From Symsagittifera roscoffensis (taxonomy: Eukaryota; Xenacoelomorpha; Acoela; Convolutidae): DNA of 64,000 bases. Both the position numbers and the translations under genes were made by a program. Within the stretch, counting starts at the first letter, position 1. Each line of letters starts with the position of its first letter. Below are positions 45,591 through 58,771 of the stretch, one piece after another. Below the pieces are notes generated by a model. The model was not told the origin of the DNA, did no database searches, and saw nothing but the letters and a program-made list of their open reading frames with translations. The stretch spans positions 21,791,996 to 21,855,995 of the forward strand of contig NC_087066.1 in NCBI RefSeq assembly GCF_963678635.1. Reading direction: 5' to 3'.

Positions 45591-45969
45591 GAATGACTTC
45601 AACTAGGATAATTGGTCTCCTTGGATAGTACTAGATAGAAAAAGTTTGACAATTTAGATTGCTTTTCGCCAAGAAAAAAAATCTCTTGAACTCTTTCTGT
45701 AATTGCATCCGTTTCCTAGTATCAAGAATATTTTTAGATAAATCCTTATGTTTCCGAAAGCGAGTAGGATGTTAAAGTACTAGATTTCAGGAATGAGATT
45801 TTAAGGAAATGAACTAATCGCGTTTCCTTATTTGGGTCCTTGTTCAAAATCGATTGTTTAAGGCATGGTTGTTAGAGCTTTGCATTAATTCGCAGCTAGC
45901 GGTTATACCAAGTGTGGCTAGTAAAAAAACTGTTAACCAGCAACAACTGTTAAAAAAACTGACAACAAA

Positions 45970-46140
45970 GTAATACAAGACCGCTCGTATCAGGTCGAAG
46001 CCCCGATTGTTCCAACTGTCAATTAGGGTCTTTGGAGCAAAAATAAACACAAAAAATAAAAATGTTATAAAATTTAGAGAAAAAAAAATTAAAATTTTTT
46101 TTTCTAAATCATCACCCCACACGCCATATAAAGTACAAAG
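45970..46140 (-). repeat. 500-bp dispersed repeat, partial copy F (inverted)
   Basis: ACAAGACCGCTCGTATCAGG begins the element; the match stops near CACGCCATATAAAGTACAAA. Confidence 0.55.
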
Positions 46141-46989
46141 TGATAGGTTTCCCTCCTAGTAACAAATTAATTCTGGCAAATAAGTTTCCTTCAACCAATT
46201 TCATAAGCTAACTTTGAGTGTAGCCTAGATTCCTTCAAAACTGGCCAAATTACTGAAAAAAAATTGAATTAAAACGTTAGTTTGTGTAATAAACAACATA
46301 CAAATTGAAGCCCGCATAACAAAATGTGGAAACCAATTTCATATGCGTGTTTGTATGAAATACGTAATTTATACGGAATAAATGTTCAGAATTAATACAT
46401 GCTTGGGGAGCGCATTTCACAGTAGATCATTTAGGAGGAGATTGTTCCGTTGATCCAAAATGTCGATGAACTGATTTTAATGCTAACGCAAAGTAAAGTT
46501 GTTTTTTGTTCAGTTTCAAATATTTGAAAATGTCATTTCTCCAGATGCTATCTAGAACGTTCAATGCTTACGCAAGACCTAAAACGTAAGACCTGAACTA
46601 ACATTACGACGCCAAACTGAGCGACTGTATTTAATGTTTGCAGCACAATTGGGAAAAATTCTGTAAAAGTTGAGGACTTTGAGTAAAAAATTATCAAAAC
46701 ACAATGTGAAATCTAGACTCAATTTTGAATTTCAGCAATATTGAGCAAGTTTTAGCTATGCTTGTTTTGAACTCTAGGGAGAAATGCGTGTTTTTAAACA
46801 AACAAAATCTAATACTAGATGCTGGACTTCGGCAATTGTTAGTTAGTTCCACAGGTTTTTTAATCCGACTATTTTCGAAGAAAATGACAGATTATTTAGA
46901 TTTGACCAGTCAAATTTCAACTTTTTAATTGGCAATTTGTGACAAAAGTTTTCAGAATCGTTCAAAAATTATTGCTGAATGGAGCTCAA

Positions 46990-47375
46990 TTTTCAAAAGA
47001 AAAATTCACCCAAGACCATTTTTGCGAAGTTATGGGTGTTTAAGGATTGCAAATTTGAAATATTTGGGACAGTTAACGTGCAATATATTTCGTGCTGCTA
47101 ACGCGCAACTCAAGCGGAGATTTAGTCGGTCGTAGAAATTGTTCAAAATTGTTTGAAACAGGCTAATTGTCATAATTACTACGTTAAATTATTTGCGTTG
47201 TGTTTTATATGGCGTATGGGGATGATGATTTAAAAAAAACTCAGAAAAAGTTAAATTTTTATGAGTTTTTTTTTTGAAAAAGGCATCATTGTTTCAAGCG
47301 AACAATACTCCATAAACACTGAAATGCAGTCGGAACATTTAGGGCTCTGTCTTGATGCTAGCAGTATTTTTCTTG
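46990..47375 (+). repeat. 500-bp dispersed repeat, copy G
   Basis: Holds TTTCGTGCTGCTAACGCGC, GGAGATTTAGTCGG, a GCGTATGGGGATGATGATT centre and the GGCTCTGTCTTGATGCTAGC end. Confidence 0.65.
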
Positions 47376-47639
47376 CTGAAGGACGAATTTAAGAAACAAG
47401 GAAAAAATTGAGGAACTCAGCGACGAAATGCGGAATTCAGAAACAAACCAATTATAGTGTCAGTGGCAATGTTTGTGTAGGCATTCAGATCCTCTGTACT
47501 TAGCTATAAAAACCTCGAACACAGGAGTGAACAAGCATTTTTTTTGCTCTGTTTCGAAACCGAGCCTGGTTTCGTAATAAGTTCACCCCTGCAAATTAAT
47601 CCAAAGTTTGAGGCACTCAAGCAAGTATAACGAATCTTA

Positions 47640-49240
47640 TGACTAACTTCAACTCGGATAACCCTTTCTAGTTACTACCAGAAAAAAAATTAGTAATTTA
47701 GGTTTATTCTGGCAGCTAAAAATTAAAAAGAAACTTATTCTGTAGTTTTATCACTTTTGTCATTTACGGAAAATGTTTTTGTATGAGTCTGTTTATTTGC
47801 CCAGATACTAGCAGTCTTGATTTCAAAACTTTTTTTATCCCTATGTGAGCGACAAGCGCTGTTACAAACTGTCTTAAAAACAAATAAAGTAATGGCTGCT
47901 GATTTTTTTGGCATTTTATATAGTATTTAACTTTTAACTGTTAGTTCATCGAACTTTAAAATATTTGACGCTTGGTCACCATCTCCCAGCAAATTGGTAA
48001 TGAGAATAAAATAACCCGCCTTACAAAGAAATAAGTCAAGGGTTAAGCATACACAGATTTTGTAACTAGTGCCGAATCCCCTTTTTGCAATAGCACGTAA
48101 ATAGCTAAAAATATCCAGAATGATTTTTTTTTGAAAACCCTTTGTTTTTTGACTTCTCAGTTTAAAAGCTTACTTAATTTTTAACGATTATTAAAATTAG
48201 TTGAAAAAATATTTAAATCTTCTTTTAAAATCTGATTGAATCTGTATACAAAATTATTTTCAGTTTCAATGTTTGGATTTGTGTTTACTGGCTACTGAAA
48301 TTTTTTTATACATGAAATGCGACTATTAGGTCGAAAGATGGTTTCAGTTGAATTAAGTCCGGCAATTAACCTGACAATGACCTCCCGATTTAAACAAATC
48401 AAACCAAATCAATCCGGGTTAACATTCAATTTTTACAAGCCTAAAGTCCTGCAAGATGTGGACATAGTCTGCACAAAATCTGAGCATAGGCTCCGCCAAG
48501 TCTGAAAATTTTCTGAGCGATTTGAAATATTCGGTTGGAAATTACACGCTTGATTGCAAACACGGGTTGAAAAATTCATGATTCCTGGTACGCTTTCAGC
48601 TTTATAGCGGTATCAAAAAGTTTTGTACACGTTTTGTTAACCGACCTGTGTAATAGTACACAAAATCTACAAATATCCAAAATTAAGTAAAACTCGATCA
48701 ACTTAAATGAGTTATGAAACAAGCCCCCGTTTCGAGGACAGTTTTTTTTGAGAAAATGTCAAACTTTGGTAACCACGGTCTAAACTTGCCAGGTTTTGGT
48801 CCACACGATCTGAAAATAAATTGCGATCTCGATCCAGGCTACGGTTTAATCAAACTTTGTCGACGTTTCGTCCGTTAGAGGTCAATTGACACTTTTTGAG
48901 ACAACTTGTGATCAAATTGATAGTTTTGTTTGTTTGGTTCAATTAGAAAAAATAATACGCAATGTAAATGTTTGTTTTCAAAAATTGAAACAAAAATTTT
49001 AATAATGGTTAAGCAATTTTTGCTAAAACGATTTGCAGCTTGAAAAGTATTGATGCCTTGAGCACGAAATTTTTCAACTCCCAAATGTTTACAAAGTTAG
49101 CGGAGTTTGTAAAATGCAAAATGGAAATAATCAATTAAAGCGAAACTTTCAATTTTCCGTTAACGTGTCGCGTAGGCAGAGAAATATTCCAGTGTGTCCA
49201 GCTTTGCATCTTCTTGTTCCAATTTTGAAGCAAGTTTTTT
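47640..49240. other. Non-coding stretch
   Basis: No supported gene. An isolated family-end module GCCCAGATACTAGCAGTCTT lies near 47800-47820. Confidence 0.4.
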
Positions 49241-49249
49241 AACTAGCAG

Positions 49250-49450
49250 TTCTGGTCACCATTTTTTAAAATCATTCCAACGTTTTTTTTTTGCCCTGAG
49301 CTCAAAGTTAAAAAAAATTTACCTATTATCATTTTCCGTAAAATTATGATGACATGATTTTTTTCAATTCGGGACGTTTGGTTCGCGATATACTTCGTGC
49401 TAGTAACGCGTAAGTGGAGAATTTTGCGAAATATGAACATAAGTTGCATA
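49250..49450 (+). repeat. 500-bp dispersed repeat, partial copy
   Basis: Shares TTCGTGCTAGTAACGCGTAA and the GGAGA that follows with the other copies; the ends are missing. Confidence 0.45.
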
Positions 49451-49645
49451 AAGTCTGAACAAATTATCCGCAAAGTCTGAAAACTGTGTGAGCGGTATGA
49501 AACATTCGGCTGGAAATTACACATAGGAATGCCGACGCAGGTTGAAAAATACATGATTTCTTCTACGGTTACAACTTGGTAACATCACAAAATATTTTTG
49601 TAAAAAGATTTGAATAACAGTACAAAAATCTACAAAAACACAAAA

Positions 49646-49845
49646 NNNNNNNNNNNNNNNNNNNNNNNNNNNNNNNNNNNNNNNNNNNNNNNNNNNNNNN
49701 NNNNNNNNNNNNNNNNNNNNNNNNNNNNNNNNNNNNNNNNNNNNNNNNNNNNNNNNNNNNNNNNNNNNNNNNNNNNNNNNNNNNNNNNNNNNNNNNNNNN
49801 NNNNNNNNNNNNNNNNNNNNNNNNNNNNNNNNNNNNNNNNNNNNN
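49646..49845. other. Assembly gap (200 Ns)
   Basis: Exactly 200 unknown bases. The round size suggests a placeholder gap rather than a measured length. Confidence 0.99.
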
Positions 49846-51362
49846 GCAAAGCCTCTGCTACAAATTTAATCCGCTTTTCTAAATAAAAATACAATAAAAA
49901 ACTTACCTCAAAAAGGAACTCAATAATCGGAAACTATTTGACAAACAAAATTAAAGTTTGAGTTAATGAATTATCTCTGGAACTAATACAGTCTAGCCTA
50001 TTAACAGAGTTTTTACAAGCCTGATTTTTTTATCCAACTTCTTTCTGGGCCAAAAACTCAAATATTGACTGAATTGGTCCAAGGAGGAGGCGTATACATC
50101 AAATTGTTGTAATGAAGCTGAAATGTTTTCAGACAATGTGGATGTAGCAAGCAGCAGACAACAATAACAAAAGACTATTTATGAGGGGACCGACTTATAA
50201 TTTGCAGAACAATCAAATGGTCTGTATTTAACAATTCCAAACAACGTAGCAACTCCCCTCTCTTTGGTACTTGGTAATAAAAAACAATGATTCTTCCCCT
50301 CTAATGAAGTTATGAACTGATCTATTGTTCAAGCATAATTTTTGAGCTTTATAATTATAGAAAGCGCTTAACAAAATTGCAAAAAAGGGGCGTTGCTATT
50401 AAATTCCAAAACCAAATTATTAATTGAAATCGTTGATCAAAATAAAGCGCTTATGAATGATATAGTGTTTGTCTTGTTATAGACGAGTCTGCTGTGAAAG
50501 CTGTCTGTTCACTAGTGACTGTCTATTATTTCATGATAGAAAAAAAACAAGGAAATGCTCTCAAAGGAAAATCAATTTACTCTTTGGTGGTTATAAACTA
50601 ATCTACCCCCAAAAGAATTACTCGAGAAATTTTCACATGATTACAAGAAATTTAATATCATCCTGATTCTCAATTATATGCGCTTAACTTTGTTAACTAA
50701 ATTTTCATTTGCAACTTCAAACTGTTTTTAATCTCAAGTTGGTCCCAAACATGTTACGTGATATATAACATAATGAGTTTCTTGATCAACTAATTCAATG
50801 CTCAAATACTTCTAAGATGTCCTAATTAGTATCGTGTTCTCAAACTTTCCTGCAGCTTCAGCAGTTTTTTTTGTTCAGCACTATATTCCTCTTTAATCAA
50901 GCTTAAGAGAATTTGAACTAGATGTTTTTTTACCTCAAAAACACTTTTTACAGATTCCTCGGAGAATTTGAACTAAATGTTTTCTGATCTGAAAAACATT
51001 TTATAAAGTTTCATCGTTTCATGTTTGACTAGATAAGCTGTACTAGTCTTATTTTTTGTCCTTTTATTTGTTCACGGTCGTTTTCACTGCTGAAGAATCT
51101 ATGGAACAAAAAGAATGAAAAAAAGTGCAATCACTTTGCTTTGAGACATTTCTAATTTTAACAGAAAGGATCGGCTGTGCACGATTTCCACCCACCGTAA
51201 GTAGTTGCTTTTGGTCTGAATTACGTATCAATTGATTTTGAAATTTCCTCCCGCGAGAATTTTGATTGACTCATATTGTGACTTTTTCATATTTTTTTTT
51301 GAATTACTGACTTGTTTTGGCATTATGACATTTTCATAATTTTTTTTTAAATTACTGACTTG
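49846..51362. other. Non-coding stretch
   Basis: AT-rich; no gene, RNA or clear repeat recognised. Confidence 0.4.
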
Positions 51363-51370
51363 TTGTGGAT

Positions 51371-52895
51371 TTCCGAAACCCATTAGAGTCCCCCTTTGTA
51401 CTATTTTGAGATATCCATTTTGGTCTGATTGACCTTAAAATTTTTCTAAGACCGCCTTCGGCGCCAATGTCTATGCTAATTTTCAGGGGGGAGTGCGCGC
51501 CGAAAAAACGCGATTTTTTTGGTCGAAATTTTCCAAAAAGTGCCTAAAACGCTTTTTTTTTTGAAAATTTTGCCTGCGGCGCAGAAACTTTGGTCGAATT
51601 AGGGTCTTTATAGTGGTTGGGTAGAGCTCCGAAATCAATTTGGTCGAACTAAAAAAAAGCTCGTCGACAAAAATGCTCGTCGACAAAAGCTTGTCTTTAT
51701 AGTGGTTGGGGAGAGCTCCGAAAATCAATTTGGTCGACCTAAAAAATGCTCGTCGACAAAAAAGCCCGTCGACAAAAGCTTGTCTTTATAGTGGTTGGGG
51801 AGAGCTCTGAAAATTAATTTAAACGACCTAGAAAAAGCTCGTCGACAAAAAGCTCGTCGACAAAAGCTTGTCTTTATAGTGGTTGGGGAGAGCTCCGAAA
51901 ATCAATTTGGTCGACCTAAAAAAAAGCTCGTTGACAAAAAGCTCGTCGACAAAAGCTTGTCTTAATAGTGGTTGGGGAGAGCTCCGAAAATCAATTTGGT
52001 TGACCTAAAAAAAAGCTCGTCGACAAAAAGCTCGTCGACAAAAGCTTGTCTTTATAATGGGTGGGGAGAGCTCCGAAAATCAATTTGGTCGACTTAAAAA
52101 AAAGTTCGTCGACAAAAAAGCCCGTCGACAAAAGCTTGTCTTTATAGTGGTTGGGGAGAGCTCCGAAAATCAATTTGGTTGACCTAAAAAAAGCTCGTCG
52201 ACAAAAAGCTCGTCGACAAAAGCTTGTCTTTATAGTGGTTGGGGAGAGCTCCGAAAATCAATTTGGTCGACCTAAAAAATGCTCGTCGACAAAAAAGCCC
52301 GTCGACAAAAGCTTGTCTTTATAGTGGTTGGGGAGAGCTCTGAAAATTAATTTAAACGACCTAGAAAAAGCTCGTCGACAAAAAGCTCGTCGACAAAAGC
52401 TTGTCTTTATAGTGGTTGGGGAGAGCTCCGAAAATCAATTTGGTTGACCTAAAAAAAAGCTCGTTGACAAAAAGCTCGTCGACAAAAGCTTGTCTTTATA
52501 GTGGTTGGGGAGAGCTCCGAAAATCAATTTGGTTGACCTAAAAAAAAAGCTCGTCGACAAAAAGCTCGTCGACAAAAGCTTGTCTTTATAGTGGGTGGGG
52601 AGAGCTCCGAAAATCAATTTGGTCGACAAAAAGCTCGACGACAAAATGCTCGTCGACAAAAAGCTCGTCGACAAAAGCTTTTCTTCATAGTGATTGGGGA
52701 GAGCTCCGAAAATCAATTTTGTCGACCTAAAAAAAAGCTCGTCGACAAAAAGCTCGTCGACAAAAGCTTGTCTTTATAGTGGGTGGGGAGAGCTCCGAAA
52801 ATCAATTTGGTCGACTTAAAAAAAAGTTCGTCGACAAAAAAGCTCGTCGACAAAATCCCCCCCCCCCCCTCGAGAAATTTCAAGATCCGCGCCTG
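51371..52895 (+). mobile_element. hAT-type MITE with internal tandem expansion, copy 3
   Basis: Begins with family sequence (AGTCCCCCTTTGTACTATTT, TTCGGCGCCAATGT, GCGCGCCGAAAAAACGCG) and ends CTCGAGAAATTTCAAGATCC plus GCGCCTG. Flanks TTGTGGAT (51363-51370) and GAGTGGAT (52896-52903) match at 6 of 8. Between 51602 and 52850 the usual single core has become about 13 copies of an 89-bp unit, which makes the element about four times the family length. Confidence 0.85.
51602..52850 (+). repeat. 89-bp tandem array inside the hAT MITE
   Basis: Unit: GTCTTTATAGTGGTTGGGG, AGAGCTCCGAAAATCAATTT, GGTCGACCTAAAAAA, then two or more AAGCTCGTCGACAAAA words. Spacing between GTCTTTATAG starts is 88-90 bp throughout. 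Two variant units recur 533 bp apart (51735-51840 and 52268-52373), showing six-unit block duplication. Confidence 0.95.
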
Positions 52896-53300
52896 GAGTG
52901 GATCACAAAACGTGTTTTATTTCAAAAACTTTTCGCTATTTTTGCGAGAAGCTCAATATCAACCTAGCGTATGTACTGTGAGTGATATAAGAGCCAATGC
53001 ATTGGCAGAACCTTTAATATACAATTAAAGCTTCACTTTAATATACAATTAAAGGCAATGAGTTTCAACTTACCTAAACCATCCTTAAATTCTGCAGTAG
53101 AGAAAATTATTTGGATCCTTAGATCGACATCATAACACCTTTAATCGGATGTGCACAATTTAAAAAATACTTCAATTGCTCTCCCAAAACTATTTTAAAA
53201 AAATTTTTGTCTCACATTCAGTTAAATTCAGATTAACAGATTTCAATCGTTTCAAAATCAAGAGTGCGTTGGAAATTGGTCACTTAAAAAGGACATCTGA

Positions 53301-54010
53301 TTGAACGCTAATAAACAAAAGGACACTAATAAATTTGTAGTTAAAACTCAACCATTAGTTAACCGTTCTGACAGAGCAGGCAAGAGGAAACGAAACTCCC
53401 TAATCAAACGCCAGGAATCAGGACATGACGGATCAACGACCTCTAAATCCACTAGCACACAAGACCCAAAGAGAGTGAAAATACGCACGAAGGGCGACAG
53501 TTGAATATTGCTACCTTAGTTTGATCTTTAGAACATCATCAGTGGGGCAACACACTGAATGTTCATATGGGAGAAAGTACTAGCGTTAACCGTGAACACC
53601 CATCTAATGTTTGCGAAAGCTGCTTAGAATGGAGATCCACGTCTCCCTTTGGGCAATCATCGGAGGATTTCAACCAAGGGTACAGCCACAGTATGGATTT
53701 TGATTGAAAGATCTACAGAGAAATCGCAACCAACTCATATCACGCCAGCGTTAAGAAGCACCTCAGGGAGACGGAGGGGGAATGTCGGGCTATCAATCGT
53801 CTTTGGATGGCGCCGATTTTATGATTAAGTGACGACCAGAGATAAGACAGTCATTATACTGGATGAACAACCAGACATACCGGCGGTCGCGAAGTGCCTT
53901 TTTAGGATAACATACACTGATAGGGCACGACTAGAGAGAAGACAGTCATTATACTAGATGAGGAACCAGAGATACTGGCGGTCTCGAAGTGCTCAATCAG
54001 TTTAGAGAAC
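53301..54010 (+). pseudogene. Decayed coding region of unknown origin
   Basis: Richer in GC than its surroundings. 53301-53504 is an open frame with a basic, Ser/Thr-rich product (RAGKRKRNSLIKRQ, PKRVKIRTKGDS). From about 53545 to 53825 another frame reads GESTSVNREHPSNVCESCLE, then KIYREIATNSYHASVKKHLR, interrupted by one stop. At 53833 and 53928 a ~65-bp segment (AAGACAGTCATTATACT...GAAGTGC) is repeated with a 95-bp period. The pattern suggests a dead gag- or ORF1-like gene of a mobile element, but I recognise no domain, and a decayed host gene is equally possible. Confidence 0.4.
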
Positions 54011-54034
54011 AGAATCAGGCAGTAGATTTCACGA

Positions 54035-54295
54035 TTTTCCGTAAGTGGACATTTAATCCGTCTTAAAATTGTTCCAAATTGGTTGAAAGAAGATTATTTG
54101 CCATAATTGATTTGTTAAAAGGAGCTAAATCTATCTTTTTGTACTTTATATGGCGTGTGGGGGGATGAGTTTCATAAAAAATTTGAATAAAAAATTATTT
54201 TGATGCATATAATTTTTTGATGTTATTACTGCTCCATAAAACCTTAAAAGGCAGTCGGAATATTCAGGATTTCGCCCTGATACGAGCAGTCTTGT
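54035..54295 (+). repeat. 500-bp dispersed repeat, 3' part, copy I
   Basis: GGACATTTAATCCGTCTTAA, TTGTACTTTATATGGCGTGT and CAGGATTTCGCCCTGATACG, ending in AGCAGTCTTG. The left part is missing. Confidence 0.65.
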
Positions 54296-55040
54296 TTTGG
54301 TTTTGTTTATTATTTTGCGCTGTGCTGGCGCAAATAAATTTTGAAGGAGCACTCCTACATCACGCACATGGCTGTTTCTCAACTCACAGAACATTGCACT
54401 TTACTAACGCATGAAAAGTTGGTTTTTAAAAAAAAAAACATTTGTGCCCAAAAACACTCGAATAATTCCTATTCGGAAAATTAAATAGTCAAAAATCTAA
54501 TCTTTATTTTTTCAGAAAAAATTTTCATTGATCAGCTCAATAACTAATTAATCTAGTGATCAAAATTTTTGTACTTAGAAAGGCAATAAAGAGTTTTTAA
54601 GTAGCTATTTTCGGGAGCAAATAAAAACCTCCAAAAACATTATCGAGACTCAATTCTTTAATTGGAACACCTTTATCTGATAAGTTAAGTAGAGTTTTGT
54701 CAGTTGTGTTAATTTTATGATATAACTATATAAAAAAACTGCAAAATCCGCAAAAAACAGGTTCAAAGTCTAATTAAGCTTCAATTCAGGATCTCAATAT
54801 CGTTCAAATGATACAGAATGTCATTCGAAAAGGTCTTGTGGAAGCGTTTATATCAGTCTGAGCTCTCCGAGCACAAAATTTTCGTCATTTTCCTTTAAAA
54901 GTCAGAACAGTAATATAAAATTGAAAGTTTTCTATCACAAGGTGAAAAAACAAGTGCTCATGATTTGTCTTCTTAAAAAAAACTTCCCGAACAAATCTTT
55001 TATTTTTATCTCCTTGACTATCAAGTTTTCTCAGTTGTGC

Positions 55041-55350
55041 TAACCCCCCCCCCCTCCTCCTCCTCCTCCTCAAAGATTCGAACCCCTGCCGACCCAAAGG
55101 GTCTCCCTTTGTACTATTTTGAGATATCTATTTTTGACTTTCTGGCTCTAAAACTTTTCCAAAAGCGACTTCAGCGCCAATGTATCCTAATTATGAGAGA
55201 GATTGCGCTAAAAAGACACAATATTTTGGTCAACGTTTTCCAAGAATCGCCTAAAAACGCTTTTTTGGTCAATTTTATGGCTCAAAAAATAAATTTGGTC
55301 AGCCTTTTTTTTTTTAAATCAACCCCTCCCTCGAGAAAATTTTATTTACG
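55041..55350 (+). mobile_element. hAT-type MITE, truncated copy 4
   Basis: GACCCAAAGGGTCTCCCTTT, TCAGCGCCAATGTATCCTAA and CTCGAGAAAATTTTA are family landmarks. Both outer ends have decayed and no target duplication is visible. The left part carries C and CTC runs. Confidence 0.7.
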
Positions 55351-56583
55351 CTTTTGTGTTAGACTTAAAAATGTCTCACAAACCAATATCATTTTAATGC
55401 ATTTTATCTGGCTTTGATTTTTTGATTACCGAGCTTCAAAATGTTTGCCTTTTCTCTTGAAAAAGTGTCATTTAATGCTCACTTTAATGTTTTTTGAATT
55501 TATTTCTGATTAGTTGTGATTCTTGGAAAAAAATTCACGAAAAACCTGCAGCGCCACTGTTTCTACATCTGAGTTACTTTTAATAAAAAACAAACCGGTA
55601 GTACGAGTAACTAATCCCGTCACATACAATCACGCTCGAGTTTATAAGCCAGCCGACAACTATGTTTTGTTGCGATTTTCGAAGTAAACTTGTTTGAGAT
55701 AATTACCACCAGATTTTTATAATTCTAACATACTTGTTAAGTAAGCAAAAAATTAAGTAACAGCTCTTTATTTTCACCTGTAGTTTATCATGGCTAACGT
55801 GCACGTTGATTGGTTTTTATACTACCTAAATTTCATTTCAAATATTTCCAAAAGGCTAAAATGTTCCCAGAATATGTATTGTATCATAAAAAATTCAACA
55901 GTTTAGAAACACTGTTTTAGAAAAAATAAAGGAAACATACCACACGCTGATGCTGATTAAAACTGAACTTTTTGCAATAAAATAATTTTGCTAAATTTGA
56001 AATAAGTAAATAACACTTACCATTTAAAGTTTGCTGTTGATTTCATGATTTATTATAGTTCACAAAAAAACAAATCAATTAAAAAAAACTAGGCGCGCAA
56101 AATTTCATGTTTTTTCAAATTACTGTTGTTTTTTTGTGCGTCGAGTGATAAAATGATCTGAAAAAAACCTAGAAATTAGCATTCAACATTCACAGTATGA
56201 TAGGCGGCAAATGGAGCAACAGTTTATGGCCTATCCTTATCCTAAAACAGGTCTGCTCGTTTTCTTTTTTTTTGCTCAAAGTCAGACTAAAACTCAAAAA
56301 TTTCACGCCGGTTTGTCTCGTAGTTGTGACCACGAATTAAAAGAAAATTATCAATTTTTTTTAATATCTCGGCTCAAATCTGGTCTGAGAGGTCTTTAAT
56401 ATGATATGATATATCACTCGACCCATTACGAAGATTATTTGTAGTAAATGCTTTTGGTTGAAAAAAAAGCTTGCTTGCTTGTTTTACACATTTTGAGCTC
56501 TCCCAAAACAATTAAAGATTTGTTGTTAAAACTAGGTTGTTAAAACTTGAGGGAAAACCCTCATCCACAATTCTGCCCCTTGG
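55351..56583. other. Non-coding stretch
   Basis: AT-rich; no gene or repeat recognised. Confidence 0.4.
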
Positions 56584-56591
56584 CTATCAGT

Positions 56592-57009
56592 CACCAGCGA
56601 ATTTATGGGGGTGGACGTCCCCTTCAGGGCTTCGACCCCTGACGACCCAAAGGGTCCCCCTTTGCACTATTTTGAGATATCAATTTTTGGATGACTGACC
56701 CTAAAAATTTTCTAAAGGCGCCTTTGGCGCGAAAATATACAAATTTTGAAGGGAGAGCGCGCGCCGAAAAAAACGCTCTTTTTTTGGTCAAATTTAAAAA
56801 AAAAAAGCTTTAAACGCCTTTTTCGGCCTGTTTTTTCAAAAGTTTGCCTGCGGCGCAGGAAATTTAGTCAAAATTGAGTTTTATAGTGATTTGATTTTTG
56901 GAGAGCTCAAAAAATTAATACGGTCGAACTATAAAAAAGGTCGACAAGACTTTCGATTTTTTTTTTGAAAATCTGCCTCCCCCTCGAGAAAATCCTAGAT
57001 CCGCCCCTG
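56592..57009 (+). mobile_element. hAT-type MITE, copy 5
   Basis: 418 bp, CACCAGCGAATTTATGGGGG...ATCCTAGATCCGCCCCTG, flanked by perfect CTATCAGT repeats (56584-56591 and 57010-57017). Confidence 0.9.
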
Positions 57010-57616
57010 CTATCAGTATACACTTCTGTTCAGTCGCGATACTGTAAAAAAGCTATGGCTTACCTGAGAAACTTTATAAGTTTTCACAAGAAAAATCTGC
57101 AACTCAGCTCAACTGATTTATCTGTCCTTCAATAGTCTTGATTATTACGGCGACAGAAAAAAAAGAATAAATTTGTGAACAAATAGATTTGCAACACTCA
57201 CGTAACAAGATATTTTCCCCAGTGAAATGAGAGCTGGTTGGTTCGTGGAGGGCTTTTAGAGGGTACTAATTGCAACCTCAACCATCCATTTAAGAAGCTT
57301 TACTTTGAGAGGTGCTTTCATTTGATCTAAATCTGGAGGACAGTAACTAAGCATTCAAGTCTAAATTTCAAAAACTATATTTCAATTACCGTAACTGAAA
57401 TAAATAATTAAATAGTTCAAATTATCGAAGCAAAATTAAAAAGACAAGAAAAACACAAATCGAACTACTAAAAAATGGAAAGTGTTTTGTAATAAACAAG
57501 TGACCGTAATTATATTCAGGGGTTGTAATTTTTTGTGGGTTGTAATAATTAATGAAGTGTTTGTATTTTCAGTGGTTTTAATGCAATCAGGAAGGCATCA
57601 TATCAGATTGAGAACC

Positions 57617-58575
57617 GGTAAAATGAGCTCAGGAAGCAACTAGTTTTTTATACTTAATAGAATAATTCGAAAAGTGTCTGTTTATTTTGAAAATCAATTA
57701 ATTAGCTTTCAAAACTTTAATGTCGGTTACAGAACATATTAGCCGACTTTTTTCAGAACATTTAAGGGCTAGCTACTTTTTAATTACTTCAATCTGAGCG
57801 TAATTTTTTGATGAGCACGAACAATTTGATTAGCATTCAGACTGTCTGTGAGCTGGGTGTCAAATTATAACGTTTCTAACTCAACAGAAAGGTCCCCATT
57901 TATATTTGTTGGTGTCAAAGCCGTATGATGGGCTGAAAGAAAATAGTAATATAACTAATGTATGTTTTTTTTAGTTCGTACTACTGACTTCATCCCATTT
58001 ACCCAATATTTCCAATAAGAAGGGAACAAAGAAGGAGATTAGGAAGTAATCAGGAGTTAATCATTCGTTACTGATTCTAAATCTTACTTCATTGTCTGCC
58101 CTACAACGAATGGTAAAAGCCAATACATTGGCGCCAGTTAAAACTGGTTGCTGCGACAAACAAAAAAAAACCAATTCTATAAGATTTCACTTGATGCTAT
58201 CATCAACGCCAACAAATTGCTTGTCAACTCTAAGAATAACAAAGTTGAAAGGCAAGAAACTAATTTAGTGAAACGAGTTTCAAAGGAACGAATTTTTGCA
58301 TGATCGATCAGAAAAAAGTGTTTGAAATTATTTATTTCAAATATTACGCTTAAAAGCAAAACGGCAAAATGAGCTCATCAAACAAGTTATTCTTTATACT
58401 AGATAAAATGTAATTTGGAAAATGTCTATTTTTTTGAAAATCAATTAGCTTTCCATTTTTTGATTCGGGTACAGAACAGAAAACGTTTTTTTTTAATCAT
58501 TAAGAGTTCATTTTTGTTGTTTTGCGTCAATCGTCAATCTGAGCTTAATTTCCTGATGGGCTCCAATCCTTTGCG
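57617..58575 (+). repeat. Diverged direct repeat pair
   Basis: 57617-57835 and 58361-58575 share GTAAAATGAGCTCA, TTTATACT-AGA, TTTGAAAATCAATTA, GGTACAGAACA and CAATCTGAGC-TAATTT in the same order, with many differences. Between them no gene is recognised. Confidence 0.6.
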
Positions 58576-58771
58576 ATTCAATTTCCTTTTAAGTCAGCTC
58601 CGTAATCAGGACTATTACCAGCGTCTAAGACTGAAGTGTCAATTCAAGGGAATCGCTTCGCCGGTGAAAAAGTGGAGGACACATTGCGCATATTCATATG
58701 CTAAGAAACAAACCAGAATGAGTACTCGAACCCAACAAAGGCTTCGTATGCGGAAAGAAGTTTTCTGAGGA

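Noticed and set aside
51483-52967. Repeated frames with KLVDKS/LLSTSF motifs
   Set aside because: Translations of the 89-bp MITE-internal repeat in alternating frames; not coding.
58415-58768. 117-codon plus-strand frame
   Set aside because: Overlaps a diverged repeat pair; no domain, start context or splice signals worth calling a gene.
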